A stretch of 64,000 nt of DNA from Pseudoalteromonas sp. MM1 (GCF_030296835.1 NZ_AP027922.1:3534001-3598000); one strand, 5' to 3'. Shown: positions 1 through 9,924, counted from the stretch's first letter. Notes: a model not told the origin generated them from the sequence alone. A program made the numbers and translations.

Positions 1-354
1 ACGCTCTGCGCTGCACACCACAGCTGCTACAAAATCATCGCTTTTAAGGGCCTCTCTTAATGTAGCCATGCAATGCATTAAATTAACAGCCGTTGGGCGT
101 GTGGCTTCAAGCTCATTAATTGCATCACCAAGCGCCGCCTTTGTAGCACCTTGCTCAGCTAAGTGAGCAACCAGCAAACTCGCACCTAAGCCTATCAATG
201 GGGCGCCACGAATTTTTAAACTGATGATCAGCTCCTTCATCGTCTCAACACTATGGCACTCGTGCCATACCTGCTGATGAGGAAGTAAATACTGGTCAAG
301 CACACTTAATGTGCCGTTTTCATATTTTAAACTGCTTGCGATTAGGTTTTGCAT
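1..354 (-). CDS. mtnA: Methylthioribose-1-phosphate isomerase, N-terminal part (cut by window edge)
   Basis: Reading leftward from ATG at 354-352, the frame is open to the window edge, giving the first 118 residues. It contains the MtnA-type stretches IRGAPLIGLGAS and RPTAVNLMHCM. MtnA isomerises 5-methylthioribose-1-phosphate to the ribulose form in cytosolic methionine salvage, acting directly after the kinase encoded by the divergent neighbour. The 128-bp gap between the two genes holds tandem MetJ-like boxes, so the pair is probably controlled together by methionine/SAM status. The C-terminal two thirds, including most catalytic residues, lie outside the window. Identification rests on the N-terminal motifs and the pairing with mtnK. 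Confidence 0.88.
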   Translation of the reverse strand, partial: MQNLIASSLKYENGTLSVLDQYLLPHQQVWHECHSVETMKELIISLKIRGAPLIGLGASLLVAHLAEQGATKAALGDAINELEATRPTAVNLMHCMATLREALKSDDFVAAVVCSAER

Positions 355-417
355 GGTGAGGCTGCTTAAATAAAATGCGTAAGGGTATTTTACATCAGTT
401 TGAATAACTCTCAAGTT

Positions 418-441
418 AGACTTGTAGACATCTAAACATTT
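418..441. promoter_or_regulatory. Tandem MetJ (met box) operator between mtnA and mtnK
   Basis: Three consecutive 8-mers AGACTTGT, AGACATCT and AAACATTT resemble the MetJ met box AGACGTCT in exact 8-bp register. MetJ with SAM binds two or more adjacent met boxes and represses methionine genes. The array ends 41 bp before the mtnK ATG and lies 64 bp from the mtnA ATG, so it could control both. This is a sequence match only; binding is inferred. Confidence 0.6.
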
Positions 442-482
442 AAAGGTATAGAATGCCCAAAAAGGTTATTTGAGATCTCACT

Positions 483-1700
483 ATGGCTAACTATGTCGCA
501 TTTAATGCGCAGCGCGCAATTGAATATGTAAATTCGTTAATTGATTCTGAGCAGTATGATTTTTTTAATGCTGACGCAAACCTAACTGCGTACGAATTTG
601 GTGACGGTAACCTTAATTTAGTATTTAGAGTTAGCGATGAGCACCATAACAGCATTATTTTAAAGCAAGCGCTGCCTTATGCTCGTTGTGTAGGTGAGTC
701 ATGGCCGCTTACACTTGATAGAGCCCGAATTGAGGCACAAGTATTACTTAATCACGGTGCTATTTGCCCGCAAAACACTGCTAAGGTGCTGCACTATAAT
801 CAAGCTTACGCACTGACCATTTTAGAAGATTTAGGTTATTTAAAAATATTGCGTACCGCACAAAATAACGCGGAGCAATTTCCTAAGTTAGCCGAGCACG
901 TAGCGACGTATTTAAGCCATACGGGTTTTTATAATTCAGATTTTTACCTAGCGGCCCAGCATAAAAAAGCGCTAGTACAGCAATTTACTAACCCTGAGCT
1001 TTGCCAAATAACCGAAGATTTATTTTTTAGCGATCCGTACATAAAACACGAGCGTAATAACTTTCCTATGCAGCTAGCCCCGCAGGTGAAAACTCTTCGC
1101 GATAACACGGCGCTTAAATTAGAAGTTGCGAAATTAAAAGCTAATTTTTTATCTAACCCACAAACATTGCTGCACGGCGATATGCACAGCGGCAGTATTT
1201 TTGTAGATACCAATACCACCAAAGTAATAGACCCTGAGTTTGGCTTTTTTGGTCCTATTGGCTTTGATATAGGCTCTTTTATCGGTAATTTACTGTTAAA
1301 TTACTGCGCACAGGCTGGGCATATTGAAGAGTTTGTAGCACGGCGAAACTATCAAACCCATTTACTTAGCTGCATTGTTGAAAGCTATAATTTATTTGAG
1401 CAACAATGGCTAACTTTAATTGCCAATCACAGCACAGATCAAACACTCAATACTGGCGGCTACCCACAGTACTTTATGAAAAACGTATTACAAGACGCCA
1501 TAGGCTATTGTGGCACAGAGCTAATTAGGCGCACGATAGGACTTGCCCATGTGGCAGATATTGACAGTATTGAAGATGAAAATACGCGCCTTGCAGTACA
1601 AAAACAAACGCTCAGCTTAGGTGAGCAACTTATTTTAAATGCCAAGAGCTGCGACAACAAAGATGCCTTTTTTAGTTTATTAATAAGCCAGCTAAATTAA
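483..1700 (+). CDS. mtnK: S-methyl-5-thioribose kinase
   Basis: The 405-residue protein has an aminoglycoside-phosphotransferase-like kinase fold and full MtnK length. The N-terminal nucleotide-binding lobe includes FGDGNLNLVFRV. The catalytic loop LLHGDMHSGSIFVD (HGDxHxxS) lies near residues 230-245 and is followed by the metal-binding VIDPEFGFFGPIGFDIG. MtnK phosphorylates methylthioribose, produced from spent SAM in polyamine synthesis, to the 1-phosphate that MtnA then isomerises. The gene is divergent from mtnA. The ATG at 483 is the first in frame; the Shine-Dalgarno sequence is weak. Tandem met boxes just upstream suggest MetJ repression. Confidence 0.93.
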   Translation: MANYVAFNAQRAIEYVNSLIDSEQYDFFNADANLTAYEFGDGNLNLVFRVSDEHHNSIILKQALPYARCVGESWPLTLDRARIEAQVLLNHGAICPQNTAKVLHYNQAYALTILEDLGYLKILRTAQNNAEQFPKLAEHVATYLSHTGFYNSDFYLAAQHKKALVQQFTNPELCQITEDLFFSDPYIKHERNNFPMQLAPQVKTLRDNTALKLEVAKLKANFLSNPQTLLHGDMHSGSIFVDTNTTKVIDPEFGFFGPIGFDIGSFIGNLLLNYCAQAGHIEEFVARRNYQTHLLSCIVESYNLFEQQWLTLIANHSTDQTLNTGGYPQYFMKNVLQDAIGYCGTELIRRTIGLAHVADIDSIEDENTRLAVQKQTLSLGEQLILNAKSCDNKDAFFSLLISQLN

Positions 1701-1721
1701 AAAAGGCGCTAAAGCGCCTAA
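1699..1721 (-). terminator. Terminator between convergent mtnK and the glutamate-synthase-like gene
   Basis: The hairpin GGCGC-taaa-GCGCC is flanked on its left by a run of A, so on the minus strand the stem is followed by a T run. It fits the end of the leftward gene 1727-3208 and may also serve mtnK, whose stop codon abuts it. Confidence 0.7.
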
Positions 1722-1726
1722 TACTG

Positions 1727-3208
1727 TTAGTGGTAATTTTCGTAAATTTTATCGAGCGGCTCCGACAGCCCACTTTCTTGTACAATACGCACATGTTTAC
1801 GCCTTAACTCCCGCGCACTCGTTACACCACATGAGTGTGCAATTAAGCCAGCGCCGTAATGAATATATTTATTATAATTGGCAACTCGCTGGGCTTTATC
1901 GGCAACATTTAAGCCGCGTTGCAGGCGCTCATTATGAGTAGTAATCCCCGTTGGGCAGGTATCTTTATTACACTGCATGGCTTGTATACAGCCTAACGCA
2001 AACATGTGACCGCGAGCAGAAACAACAAAATCTGCACCTAATGCAAGTGCCCATGCCACTTTAGAAGGCACAATTAACTTACCCGATACAATAACTTTAA
2101 CACGCCCTGTTAAGCCGTGTTTTTCAAGCATATTCACAACCAGCGGTAAGCTTTCGCGCAGCGGTAAGCCTACCGAATCTAATAATGGTTGTGGCGCAGC
2201 ACCGGTACCGCCATCGGCACTATCAATAGTGATAAAATCCGGTGCAGACTCAAGCCCGCGGTGGTTTATTTCTGCAAATAGCGTTTCTAGCCAAGTGTAA
2301 TCACCAATAACTGCTTTAAAGCCGGTAGGTTTGCCTGTGGCGTTTCGCACAGTGGCAATCATATCTAATATATTACTTGGCTTTTTGATCTCTGGGTGTC
2401 CATTTGGGCTAATTGAATCTTTACCCTCAGGAATGCCCCTTATTTTAGCAATTTCAGCATTAACCTTTTTACCTGGCAACATGCCACCTTTACCCGGTTT
2501 GGCACCTTGGCTTAATTTAAGCTCAAACATTTTTACGTTTTTATGCGCCGCAATTTCTTTCAGTTTATCGATACTTAGATTTCCAAGCTCATCGCGCACT
2601 CCATATTTAGCGGTGCCAATTTGAAACACCAAATCTGCACCGCCTTCTAAGTGATAAGGGCTTAACCCGCCTTCACCGGTGTTCATCCAGCAGCCTGCCA
2701 GCTTTGCCCCTTTTGATAACGCTCTAACAGCCGGTTTTGAGAGCGCACCAAAGCTCATACCTGATATATTAAACAATGAGTTAGTTGTGTAGGGCGTTTT
2801 ACAATAAGGACCTAAGGTGACATTACTTGGGTCCAGCGCCTCTTCATCTAAGGTAGGAAAAGCACAATTCATAAACATCACTGTACCTGTTACCTCTAAG
2901 CTTTGTGTTGAGCCAAATGCAGCTGTACGATCAACATCTTTTGCAGCACGATACACCCAACTACGCTCTGCTCGGTTAAACGGCATTTCTTCTCTATCGA
3001 GGGCAAAAAAGTACTGCCTAAAAAATTCCCCTTGGCGCTCAAAAAAGTATCTAAAACGGCCAATAACCGGGTAATTTCGTCTGATTGCATGCTTTGTTTG
3101 GGTAATATCACGAAAATAAAAAACAATAACGGTAAGTACAATAAACCCGAGTGCAACAATAAAAATACTCGCAAATACATCAATACTAAAAATAATAAAA
3201 TCGCTCAT
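1727..3208 (-). CDS. FMN-binding glutamate-synthase-like protein with N-terminal membrane segment
   Basis: The 493-residue protein matches the stand-alone glutamate synthase (GltB FMN/Fe-S) family. A hydrophobic N-terminal segment (about residues 3-27) should anchor it in the inner membrane. The TIM-barrel part carries MSFGALSKPAVRALSKGA, the GEGG segment, DSADGGTGAAP and a cysteine cluster CIQAMQCNKDTCPTG that would hold a 3Fe-4S centre. Glutaminase and NADPH-binding parts are absent, so the real donor and substrate are unknown. The frame can be extended 21 codons upstream, but that stretch overlaps the terminator hairpin of the upstream gene. The ATG at 3208 has AAGGGGC before it and is preferred. 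Confidence 0.85.
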   Translation of the reverse strand: MSDFIIFSIDVFASIFIVALGFIVLTVIVFYFRDITQTKHAIRRNYPVIGRFRYFFERQGEFFRQYFFALDREEMPFNRAERSWVYRAAKDVDRTAAFGSTQSLEVTGTVMFMNCAFPTLDEEALDPSNVTLGPYCKTPYTTNSLFNISGMSFGALSKPAVRALSKGAKLAGCWMNTGEGGLSPYHLEGGADLVFQIGTAKYGVRDELGNLSIDKLKEIAAHKNVKMFELKLSQGAKPGKGGMLPGKKVNAEIAKIRGIPEGKDSISPNGHPEIKKPSNILDMIATVRNATGKPTGFKAVIGDYTWLETLFAEINHRGLESAPDFITIDSADGGTGAAPQPLLDSVGLPLRESLPLVVNMLEKHGLTGRVKVIVSGKLIVPSKVAWALALGADFVVSARGHMFALGCIQAMQCNKDTCPTGITTHNERLQRGLNVADKAQRVANYNKYIHYGAGLIAHSCGVTSARELRRKHVRIVQESGLSEPLDKIYENYH

Positions 3209-3232
3209 CCAAGGCCCCTTGATGGCTGTTTT

Positions 3233-3276
3233 TAAAAATAAAAAAGGTGTTGAGTCAAAATGACACAACACCTTTC
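3233..3276 (-). terminator. Rho-independent terminator after the DUF885 gene
   Basis: On the minus strand GGTGTTG, a further GTCA/GAC pairing and CAACACC form a long hairpin followed by a T-rich tail. It lies between the DUF885 stop codon and the next leftward gene and separates their transcripts. Confidence 0.8.
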
Positions 3277-3304
3277 GTTGTTCAAGGTTTATACCCTTTG
3301 ATAA

Positions 3305-5083
3305 TTAGCTTTTTGTGTTTTCGAGCTCAGCTTTTATATACAAACGAACTTGCTCTTCAAGCACTGATAATGGCACTGAACCATGGCGTAATACTTGATG
3401 ATGAAACTCACGTATATCAAAATGCGCTCCAAGCGCTTGCTCAGCCTCTGTGCGTAAACGCTTAATAGTCAGCTCGCCAATTTTGTAAGACAAAGCTTGC
3501 CCTGGCCACGAAATATAGCGGTCGGTTTCGGTTTTAACATTGTGTAATGAAAGCGCTGTGTTCTCGCTCATAAAGTTCATAGCGCGCTCTCGGCTCCAGC
3601 CGTACATGTGCATACCTGTATCAACGACTAAACGAGCTGCACGCCACATTTCATAGGTTAAACGGCCAAATCGGCTGTATGGGTCTTGGTAAAAGCCTGC
3701 TTCTATCCCTAAGTATTCAGAATAAAGTCCCCATCCTTCACCAAAAGCCGAAAGGTAAGCATCACGTCGATAGCTTGGTAAATTTTCAAGCTCTGCATTA
3801 AGCGATATTTGTAAATGATGCCCAGGTACGGCTTCGTGCAAGGTCAGCGCTTCTAATACATACAACGGACGCTTATCTAGCGCGTAGGTATTTACCCAAT
3901 AATAACCCGCTTGATCGCTTCGGCTCGAGCCAACATAGCGACCTGTTGTATATTTAGGGGCTATATTTTCAGGCACGGGTGCTACGCCATAGGGCATACG
4001 TGGCAGAGTATGAAATAACTTAGGTAGCTGCGCGTCCATTTTTTTAGCTATGTATGCAGCTTCTTTTAATAGCTGCTCTGGAGTGGTGGCGTAAAATTGC
4101 GGATCGGTACGTAAAAAGTGAATAAAATCGGCAAACGTGCCTTCAAATCCTACTTCCTTAATTATTGCCTGCATTTCACTGCGGATACGCGCCACCTCAG
4201 ATAACCCCAGTTGATGTATTTCATCAATGCTCATTTTTGTGGTGGTGTAATACTGCGCGCGGTTTTTATAAAACGCTTTGCCATTAGGGGTTTGCGAAAC
4301 ACCAATCGTAGTGCGTGCGCCTGGCTGATATTGCGTAGTAAAAAATGTTAAATATGCTTTGTAAGAGGCAATAACATCATTTTTTATAATGCGTTTAGCT
4401 TTTTGTTGTAACGCTTTAAAGTCGTTTTCACTTAGCCCTGCCGTGTTTGTTTTAAACGGGGAGTAAAAGTCTGACTGTGTTACATCATCCACTATGTATG
4501 CGCTTATTGAGTCTTCATACCCAGCTAATACTGCTTGTGGTTGAGTAAGCCCAGTTTCTAGCCCCTTTTTCATCCAGTGTATGTTTTGCTCAAAAAAGCG
4601 CGGTACTTGTTCAAGGCGGGCTAAATACGTTTCTAACTGTTGTGGTTGCTTGTACTGCGAGCTATTAATTATATAAGACAAGCTAGAATGGAACCCATAC
4701 TCAGACGTGAGCGGTATGTAGTGCGCATTAAACACGTATTCATCAACGCTATTTTGTACCTGCGCACGAATAATACTGAGGTTTATACTGTTTTCACTTG
4801 AAAGCTGGTCGCTATCAATTGCATCTAAGCGACTCAACAATGCTGTTTTTTCTTCATATTGCTGTTTTAAAAATTCAGCCGACAAATTGGGCAACAAATA
4901 GCCATCAACCCCTTCAGGCTGTGCGTAAGGATTAACACGTTGGCGGTAATCAACAATACTTTGCGCCACTTGTTCAAATTGTGTGTTTGCGTTGGGGCTT
5001 GTTAATGTACAAGCGCTTAGCGTGCCAAAAAGTGATAACGCAAGCAGTGTGCGGCAAATTCGTGGGGGTAAGGAATAATTCAT
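3305..5083 (-). CDS. DUF885 family zinc peptidase-like lipoprotein
   Basis: From the ATG at 5083 the 592-residue product begins with a lipoprotein signal ending in the lipobox LSAC, so it should be lipidated and exported. The DUF885 hallmark HEAVPGHHLQ lies in the C-terminal half, followed by GEGWGLYSEYLG, which supplies the third zinc ligand in this zincin-like family. Members are annotated as putative dipeptidyl or carboxypeptidases, but few have known substrates. The frame extends a further 42 codons upstream without a signal-like start, so the internal ATG is chosen because it places a classical lipoprotein signal at the N-terminus. It is probably monocistronic. Confidence 0.85.
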   Translation of the reverse strand: MNYSLPPRICRTLLALSLFGTLSACTLTSPNANTQFEQVAQSIVDYRQRVNPYAQPEGVDGYLLPNLSAEFLKQQYEEKTALLSRLDAIDSDQLSSENSINLSIIRAQVQNSVDEYVFNAHYIPLTSEYGFHSSLSYIINSSQYKQPQQLETYLARLEQVPRFFEQNIHWMKKGLETGLTQPQAVLAGYEDSISAYIVDDVTQSDFYSPFKTNTAGLSENDFKALQQKAKRIIKNDVIASYKAYLTFFTTQYQPGARTTIGVSQTPNGKAFYKNRAQYYTTTKMSIDEIHQLGLSEVARIRSEMQAIIKEVGFEGTFADFIHFLRTDPQFYATTPEQLLKEAAYIAKKMDAQLPKLFHTLPRMPYGVAPVPENIAPKYTTGRYVGSSRSDQAGYYWVNTYALDKRPLYVLEALTLHEAVPGHHLQISLNAELENLPSYRRDAYLSAFGEGWGLYSEYLGIEAGFYQDPYSRFGRLTYEMWRAARLVVDTGMHMYGWSRERAMNFMSENTALSLHNVKTETDRYISWPGQALSYKIGELTIKRLRTEAEQALGAHFDIREFHHQVLRHGSVPLSVLEEQVRLYIKAELENTKS

Positions 5084-5420
5084 TTTAGTTTTACTTAACC
5101 ATACAATAGATTTCACAAAACTATCGTAGGCTGAGTAAATAGCAAGATAAATGCGACTAAGCTCAATAACACACCGCTTAATTAGAGCCTGAAAAATAAG
5201 CTGAACCAACCTAGATCAAGTTAAATACGTACTCTTTGATGATAAAATCAGCTGTTAAGCAGCAAAAGTAAAAATTTAAGTTCACTAATACTGGTTTTTA
5301 CTTTTAAATAGCCCCTTTAACGATTATTGTAGTAAAAAAATAATAAAGCTTGGATGCATTACCACCTCATTGAAGAGTTATTTTAATGTGTATTTAATGC
5401 GTACTTAGTTGGTAGTTAAA

Positions 5421-6425
5421 ATGATGTTCCATGATTCCATGGCTGTAGCTCAAGAAAAAATGACAAATGTATGCTTGTTTTTAGAACGTCATACGCTGCC
5501 CCCCTCTCCGTTAAATTACCACGTTGCCTATACCTATATTAGTAAAGTAAATCCTCAGCTAAATAACGCCATAGATGAGGCCATTACTAATAAGGCGCAT
5601 ATTGATAGTATTTTGATTGAGCACCTCTACTTTGAGTTTTTAAACGAAGGACACACCACGCAAGTGGCGATGATTAATAACGTAAATGGGGTTATTGACT
5701 CACTGTCGCGCAATGCGCAATCAACCGAAAAACAAATTACTAGCTTTGCTGGCCAAGTAAGTGAGTGCATGCACTCGCTGGATGAGAGTAATATAGCGCA
5801 AAGCCGCCAAGCACTCGATACGCTAAATACGCAATCAGCTACGTTACTTGAGCAACACAAGCACTTTAAACACGAACTTCATAAAGCTAAAAAGTTACAC
5901 GAAAAAACCCAAAAACAGTTAGCGCAATTACGTAAACAGCACATTATTGACTCACAAACGGGGCTGTATAAACGTCATTATTTAACGCAGCAAACTCAAG
6001 TATGGAGCAACCAAGACAAATCGATTTGCGCAATTGCCATTCAAATAGATAATTTAGATCATTTTGTCGATAATTACGGCGATATAATTGGCGAAGTTAT
6101 TCTGAACAAAGTGGCTAAACAAGTAAAAAAATATGTATTTCAAAGTGGTTTACCTGGGCGTACAGCAAAGGACCAATTTACCGTATTACTGCCAGATATA
6201 GACCCCGAGACCGCCAATGTTATTGCTGAAAAAGTACGTAATGGCGTAGAAAAGCTTCGTTTTGTTAGCTCTAAAAGCGGCACTAAACTGCCTGGCATTA
6301 ACTTATCTTTAGGCATAGCGCAGCAACTCAAAAATGATGACTTTAACCAATTAGCTAAAAAAGCCTCGCAAGCGGCATTTAAAGCACGCTCACTGGGGCA
6401 AAGTAGCTTTACAGCTGGCCACTAG
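5421..6425 (+). CDS. Degenerate GGDEF-domain protein
   Basis: The product has 334 residues: an N-terminal helical region, a predicted coiled coil (about residues 120-175, rich in KHFKHELHKAKK-type heptads) and a C-terminal GGDEF fold starting at DSQTGLYKRHYL. The signature is replaced: where GGDEF should stand the sequence reads RTAKDQF, and the metal-binding D in the first strand is Q (QIDNLD). It is therefore very unlikely to make cyclic-di-GMP and may act as a sensor or scaffold. The start is uncertain: a TTG at 5409 is in frame, but ATG codons at 5421 and 5424 are more likely. It has no obvious operon partner. Confidence 0.82.
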   Translation: MMFHDSMAVAQEKMTNVCLFLERHTLPPSPLNYHVAYTYISKVNPQLNNAIDEAITNKAHIDSILIEHLYFEFLNEGHTTQVAMINNVNGVIDSLSRNAQSTEKQITSFAGQVSECMHSLDESNIAQSRQALDTLNTQSATLLEQHKHFKHELHKAKKLHEKTQKQLAQLRKQHIIDSQTGLYKRHYLTQQTQVWSNQDKSICAIAIQIDNLDHFVDNYGDIIGEVILNKVAKQVKKYVFQSGLPGRTAKDQFTVLLPDIDPETANVIAEKVRNGVEKLRFVSSKSGTKLPGINLSLGIAQQLKNDDFNQLAKKASQAAFKARSLGQSSFTAGH

Positions 6426-6520
6426 GTTTTACGCTAAATTACCTGATAAATCATATTCAAATTGCACCTGCAGTATACAATCAAGTACACTAGTCTTTAT
6501 TGCCACGATAGAGACTAACC

Positions 6521-7276
6521 ATGAACGAAACAGAGCAAAAGACCACGCATTTTGGCTATAAAACCGTAGCCGAAAACGATAAAGCCTCAATGGTTGCAGA
6601 CGTATTTCACTCGGTTGCAGCAAAGTACGATGTAATGAACGATTTAATGTCTTTTGGTGTACATCGATTATGGAAACGTCAAACTATAGCCAGTTCAGGT
6701 GTGCGCAAAGGCCACCACGTCCTTGATTTAGCAGGCGGCACTGGCGATTTAACAGCAAAATTTAGCCAGCTAGTAGGTGAAACAGGCCAAGTTGTTTTAG
6801 GCGATATTAACTCATCTATGTTAAAGGTCGGCCGCGAAAAACTGCACAATCTTGGGTTAGTCGGCAATATCGACTACGTGCAGATGAATGCCGAAATGCT
6901 GCCATTTCCAGATAACAGCTTTGATGTGATCACGATTGCCTTTGGCTTACGTAATGTAACCGATAAAGACAAAGCCCTGCGCTCTATGTACCGTATATTA
7001 AAGCCAGGTGGGCGTTTATTAGTATTAGAATTTTCGAAGCCCGAGCATGAAATTTTAAGTAAAGCGTACGACTTTTACTCGTTCAACCTATTGCCAACTA
7101 TGGGTAAAGTAGTGGCGAACGATAGCGAGTCATACCAATACTTAGCTGAGTCGATTCGTATGCATCCAGACCAAGAAACTTTAAAAGCAATGATGGAAGA
7201 AGCAGGCTTTGAACAAACAACGTATCAAAACCTAACCGGTGGTATTGTTGCACTGCACCGTGGTTTTAAATATTAA
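6521..7276 (+). CDS. ubiE: Ubiquinone/menaquinone C-methyltransferase UbiE
   Basis: The 251-residue class I SAM methyltransferase shows motif [16 protein letters not shown] and the UbiE signatures [18 protein letters not shown] and [22 protein letters not shown]. It ends with [14 protein letters not shown], typical of the family. UbiE performs the C-methylation in ubiquinone biosynthesis and in menaquinone biosynthesis if that pathway is present. It starts the ubiE-ubiJ-ubiB cluster, whose products form part of the ubiquinone metabolon. UbiJ begins 12 bp downstream, so they are surely cotranscribed. Length and motifs match E. coli UbiE. Confidence 0.97.
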   Translation: MNETEQKTTHFGYKTVAENDKASMVADVFHSVAAKYDVMNDLMSFGVHRLWKRQTIASSGVRKGHHVLDLAGGTGDLTAKFSQLVGETGQVVLGDINSSMLKVGREKLHNLGLVGNIDYVQMNAEMLPFPDNSFDVITIAFGLRNVTDKDKALRSMYRILKPGGRLLVLEFSKPEHEILSKAYDFYSFNLLPTMGKVVANDSESYQYLAESIRMHPDQETLKAMMEEAGFEQTTYQNLTGGIVALHRGFKY

Positions 7277-7287
7277 GGCAGGCAGTT

Positions 7288-7971
7288 ATGGCGTTTGAGC
7301 AAAAAAGCGAGCCTGTGGTGGCAGCAAAACCCGATTCGCAGTTTTTTATGTTACCTAATTTTGTACTTTCGCTTATAGAAAGAGTGCTTAATAAAGTACT
7401 GCAGCTCGACGCCACCTTAATAGATAAGCTCAGTGCCGTTAAGCACAAACCATTAAAGGTCGACATTCGTAATTGGCAGCAACAAATAGTATTAACCTTT
7501 GATGGTAAACTATTACACCTTTACAGCGCCAGCGATGAAGATAGCGCAGAGTGCATGATCAGTGCCGATATAGATACGCTTTTGGTACTTAAAGATCCAG
7601 CCATACTTACACAGCTCATTCGTCAAGATAAGCTAGACCTGCAAGGCGACTTAAACGTCGCTCAGGCATACAGCGCCGCATTTTCTGGGCTAGATATAGA
7701 TTGGCCTGAGCAACTATCGCACTATATTGGCGATGCGCCCGCACAACAACTTTACATACAGCTAAATACTTTACGCAGTAAAGAGCATAAAGTACGTCAG
7801 CAAATTAGCACCACATTAACCAGCCTATGCCAAGATGAGCTCGCTGTAACTATTCACCCTTTAGAGCTTGAACAATTTAAACAACAAAACCGAGCATTAA
7901 AAGGGCAAGTGGCCGCTATTGAACAACGCATAAATGCATTACTCAACTCTTCTAACACTAGCAACCGCTAA
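7288..7971 (+). CDS. ubiJ: Ubiquinone biosynthesis accessory factor UbiJ (SCP2 domain)
   Basis: The 227-residue protein lies between ubiE and ubiB, the conserved position of ubiJ. The N-terminal half looks like an SCP2 lipid-binding domain (about residues 20-120: IVLTFDGKLLHLYS, ECMISADIDTLLVL). The C-terminal part (185-225) is a predicted coiled coil through which UbiJ pairs with UbiK in E. coli. It helps carry hydrophobic quinone intermediates in the cytosolic Ubi complex. Sequence conservation in this family is low, so the call leans on synteny and the domain pattern. Confidence 0.9.
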   Translation: MAFEQKSEPVVAAKPDSQFFMLPNFVLSLIERVLNKVLQLDATLIDKLSAVKHKPLKVDIRNWQQQIVLTFDGKLLHLYSASDEDSAECMISADIDTLLVLKDPAILTQLIRQDKLDLQGDLNVAQAYSAAFSGLDIDWPEQLSHYIGDAPAQQLYIQLNTLRSKEHKVRQQISTTLTSLCQDELAVTIHPLELEQFKQQNRALKGQVAAIEQRINALLNSSNTSNR

Positions 7972-7980
7972 GGATTTTTT

Positions 7981-9585
7981 GTGTCGACTGCTCGATTGTA
8001 TTACATCACTAAAACATTACTTAGCTACGGATTAGATGAGTTAATACCAAAACAAAAAATACCGTGGTACGCTAAAATTGCACGTGGTAGCTTGTTTTGG
8101 TTACGTAACCAGCACAAAAATAAGCCAGCGGGCTTGCGCCTGCGCTTAGCCCTGCAAGAGCTTGGCCCTGTGTGGATTAAGTTTGGCCAAATGCTGTCTA
8201 CCCGCCGAGACTTACTTCCTCACGACATTGCGTTAGAGCTTGCTTTTTTGCAAGACCAAGTTGAGCCTTTTGAAGGTGAACTTGCCCAAAAAATAATTGA
8301 AAAAGCGCTCGAAATTAGCGATATAAACCAGTTATTTAGTGAATTTTCGCAAACCCCACTGGCCTCTGCGTCTATTGCACAAGTACATACTGCAAAGCTA
8401 GTTGATGCCCATAACAACAGCCAAGATGTTGTTATAAAAGTGATTCGACCAAACATAAAAACACAAATTAATGCCGACTTAGCACTTATGGAAAAGCTCG
8501 CTAAAGTACTTGCCAATGTACACAGCGAAGCAAAAAGGTTACGCCCTGTAGAAGTGGTCAAAGAGTATAAAAAAACCTTGCTAGATGAGCTCGATTTAAT
8601 GCGCGAAGGCGCAAATGGCATTCAACTTAAGCGTAATTTTGAAGGCTCTGATTCGTTATATATCCCGGCTGTTTATAGCGATTATAGCCGCAGTAACGTA
8701 TTGGTTATGGAGCGTATTTACGGAATTCCGGTCTCAGATACTGAGTCGTTAATTGCGCAAAATACCAATATGAAATTACTCGCTGAGCGCGGTGTAGAAG
8801 TGTTTTTTACCCAAGTATTTAGAGACAGTTTTTTTCATGCCGATATGCACCCTGGCAATATATTTGTCTCTCGCGAGCACCCTGAAAACCCCATGTATAT
8901 TGGTATCGACTGTGGCATTGTTGGCACGTTAAACAAAGAAGATAAGCGCTATCTCGCTGAAAACTTTATCGCCTTTTTTAATCGTGACTACCGCCAAGTG
9001 GCTCAGCTACATGTTGACTCGGGCTGGGTTCCGCCCGATACCAGCATAGAAGAGTTTGAATTTGCTATTCGTACCGTGTGCGAACCTATATTTAATAAGC
9101 CGCTGGCTGAGATATCGTTTGGCCATGTACTGGTTAATTTATTTAACACCGCACGCCGCTTTAACATGCAGGTACAGCCGCAGTTAGTATTATTACAAAA
9201 AACCCTATTATATGTTGAGGGCTTAGGGCGTCAGCTTTATCCTCAGCTTGATTTATGGAAAACCGCCAAGCCATTTTTAGAGGATTGGGTAAAACAACAA
9301 GTTGGACCGTTATCAGTAATGAAACAAATGTATGCTAACTTGCCATTTTGGGCTGAAAAAATGCCAGAACTACCTGATTTAATTTATCAAAATTTAAAGC
9401 GTAGTCCGCAAATGCAGTATTCTCAGCCAAGCAAAGTGTCACACAAAGCGCTCGTACTTAGCCTGTTAGGCAGTGCTACACTGATTGTCTCAGCACTGTG
9501 TTATTTGCAGCACGACCTTATAGCAGCAGGCATAACATTAGCAGCGTCTGCAATTAGCTTTATTGCAGCGTGGCGTAACACATAA
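7981..9585 (+). CDS. ubiB: Ubiquinone biosynthesis regulatory protein kinase-like UbiB
   Basis: The 534-residue protein belongs to the ABC1/ADCK/UbiB family. The KxGQ motif appears as [10 protein letters not shown], followed by the alanine-rich loop [12 protein letters not shown], the lysine in [10 protein letters not shown], the catalytic region [13 protein letters not shown] and the metal site GIDCGIVG. Two hydrophobic stretches at the C-terminus (about 490-530) should anchor it in the inner membrane. UbiB has ATPase activity and supports quinone synthesis, probably by extracting precursors from the membrane. The start is GTG at 7981, preceded by AAGGA and nine bases after the ubiJ stop. 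Confidence 0.96.
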   Translation: MSTARLYYITKTLLSYGLDELIPKQKIPWYAKIARGSLFWLRNQHKNKPAGLRLRLALQELGPVWIKFGQMLSTRRDLLPHDIALELAFLQDQVEPFEGELAQKIIEKALEISDINQLFSEFSQTPLASASIAQVHTAKLVDAHNNSQDVVIKVIRPNIKTQINADLALMEKLAKVLANVHSEAKRLRPVEVVKEYKKTLLDELDLMREGANGIQLKRNFEGSDSLYIPAVYSDYSRSNVLVMERIYGIPVSDTESLIAQNTNMKLLAERGVEVFFTQVFRDSFFHADMHPGNIFVSREHPENPMYIGIDCGIVGTLNKEDKRYLAENFIAFFNRDYRQVAQLHVDSGWVPPDTSIEEFEFAIRTVCEPIFNKPLAEISFGHVLVNLFNTARRFNMQVQPQLVLLQKTLLYVEGLGRQLYPQLDLWKTAKPFLEDWVKQQVGPLSVMKQMYANLPFWAEKMPELPDLIYQNLKRSPQMQYSQPSKVSHKALVLSLLGSATLIVSALCYLQHDLIAAGITLAASAISFIAAWRNT

Positions 9586-9664
9586 ACTAAGTGCTATTTG
9601 TGCCACAGGGCGTATAATTAGTACTTAAAATAAACATTTAAGCATTTATCATTTGGAGATAACC

Positions 9665-9919
9665 ATGGGTTTAGGCGGCATTAGTATTTGGCAATTATTG
9701 ATTGTTTTAGCGATTATCGTACTTCTTTTTGGTACCAAAAAGCTACGTGGCATGGGTGGTGATTTAGGCGGTGCAGTTAAAGGGTTTAAAAAAGCCATGT
9801 CTGATGATCAAACCAAAGAGACTGAAAACGAAAAAGCTGAACAAATCCAAGAGTCTCAAAAAGCAGCACCAACACAAACGCAAAGTACTGAAAAAACCAA
9901 AGACGATACTAAGGTTTAA
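9665..9919 (+). CDS. tatA: Sec-independent translocase subunit TatA
   Basis: The 84-residue TatA starts [15 protein letters not shown], has one transmembrane helix (residues 6-22), the hinge [24 protein letters not shown] as an amphipathic helix, and a charged, disordered tail. TatA oligomerises to form the path for folded proteins bearing twin-arginine signals. An ATG four codons upstream exists, but TTTGGAGATAACC sits correctly for the ATG at 9665, which also gives the standard N-terminus. It heads tatABC; tatB starts 5 bp after its stop. Confidence 0.96.
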   Translation: MGLGGISIWQLLIVLAIIVLLFGTKKLRGMGGDLGGAVKGFKKAMSDDQTKETENEKAEQIQESQKAAPTQTQSTEKTKDDTKV

Positions 9920-9924
9920 ACAAT

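Noticed and set aside
3209..3271. N-terminal extension of the glutamate-synthase-like protein
   Set aside because: The extra 21 codons run through the terminator hairpin of the upstream gene; the ATG at 3208 has a proper ribosome-binding site.
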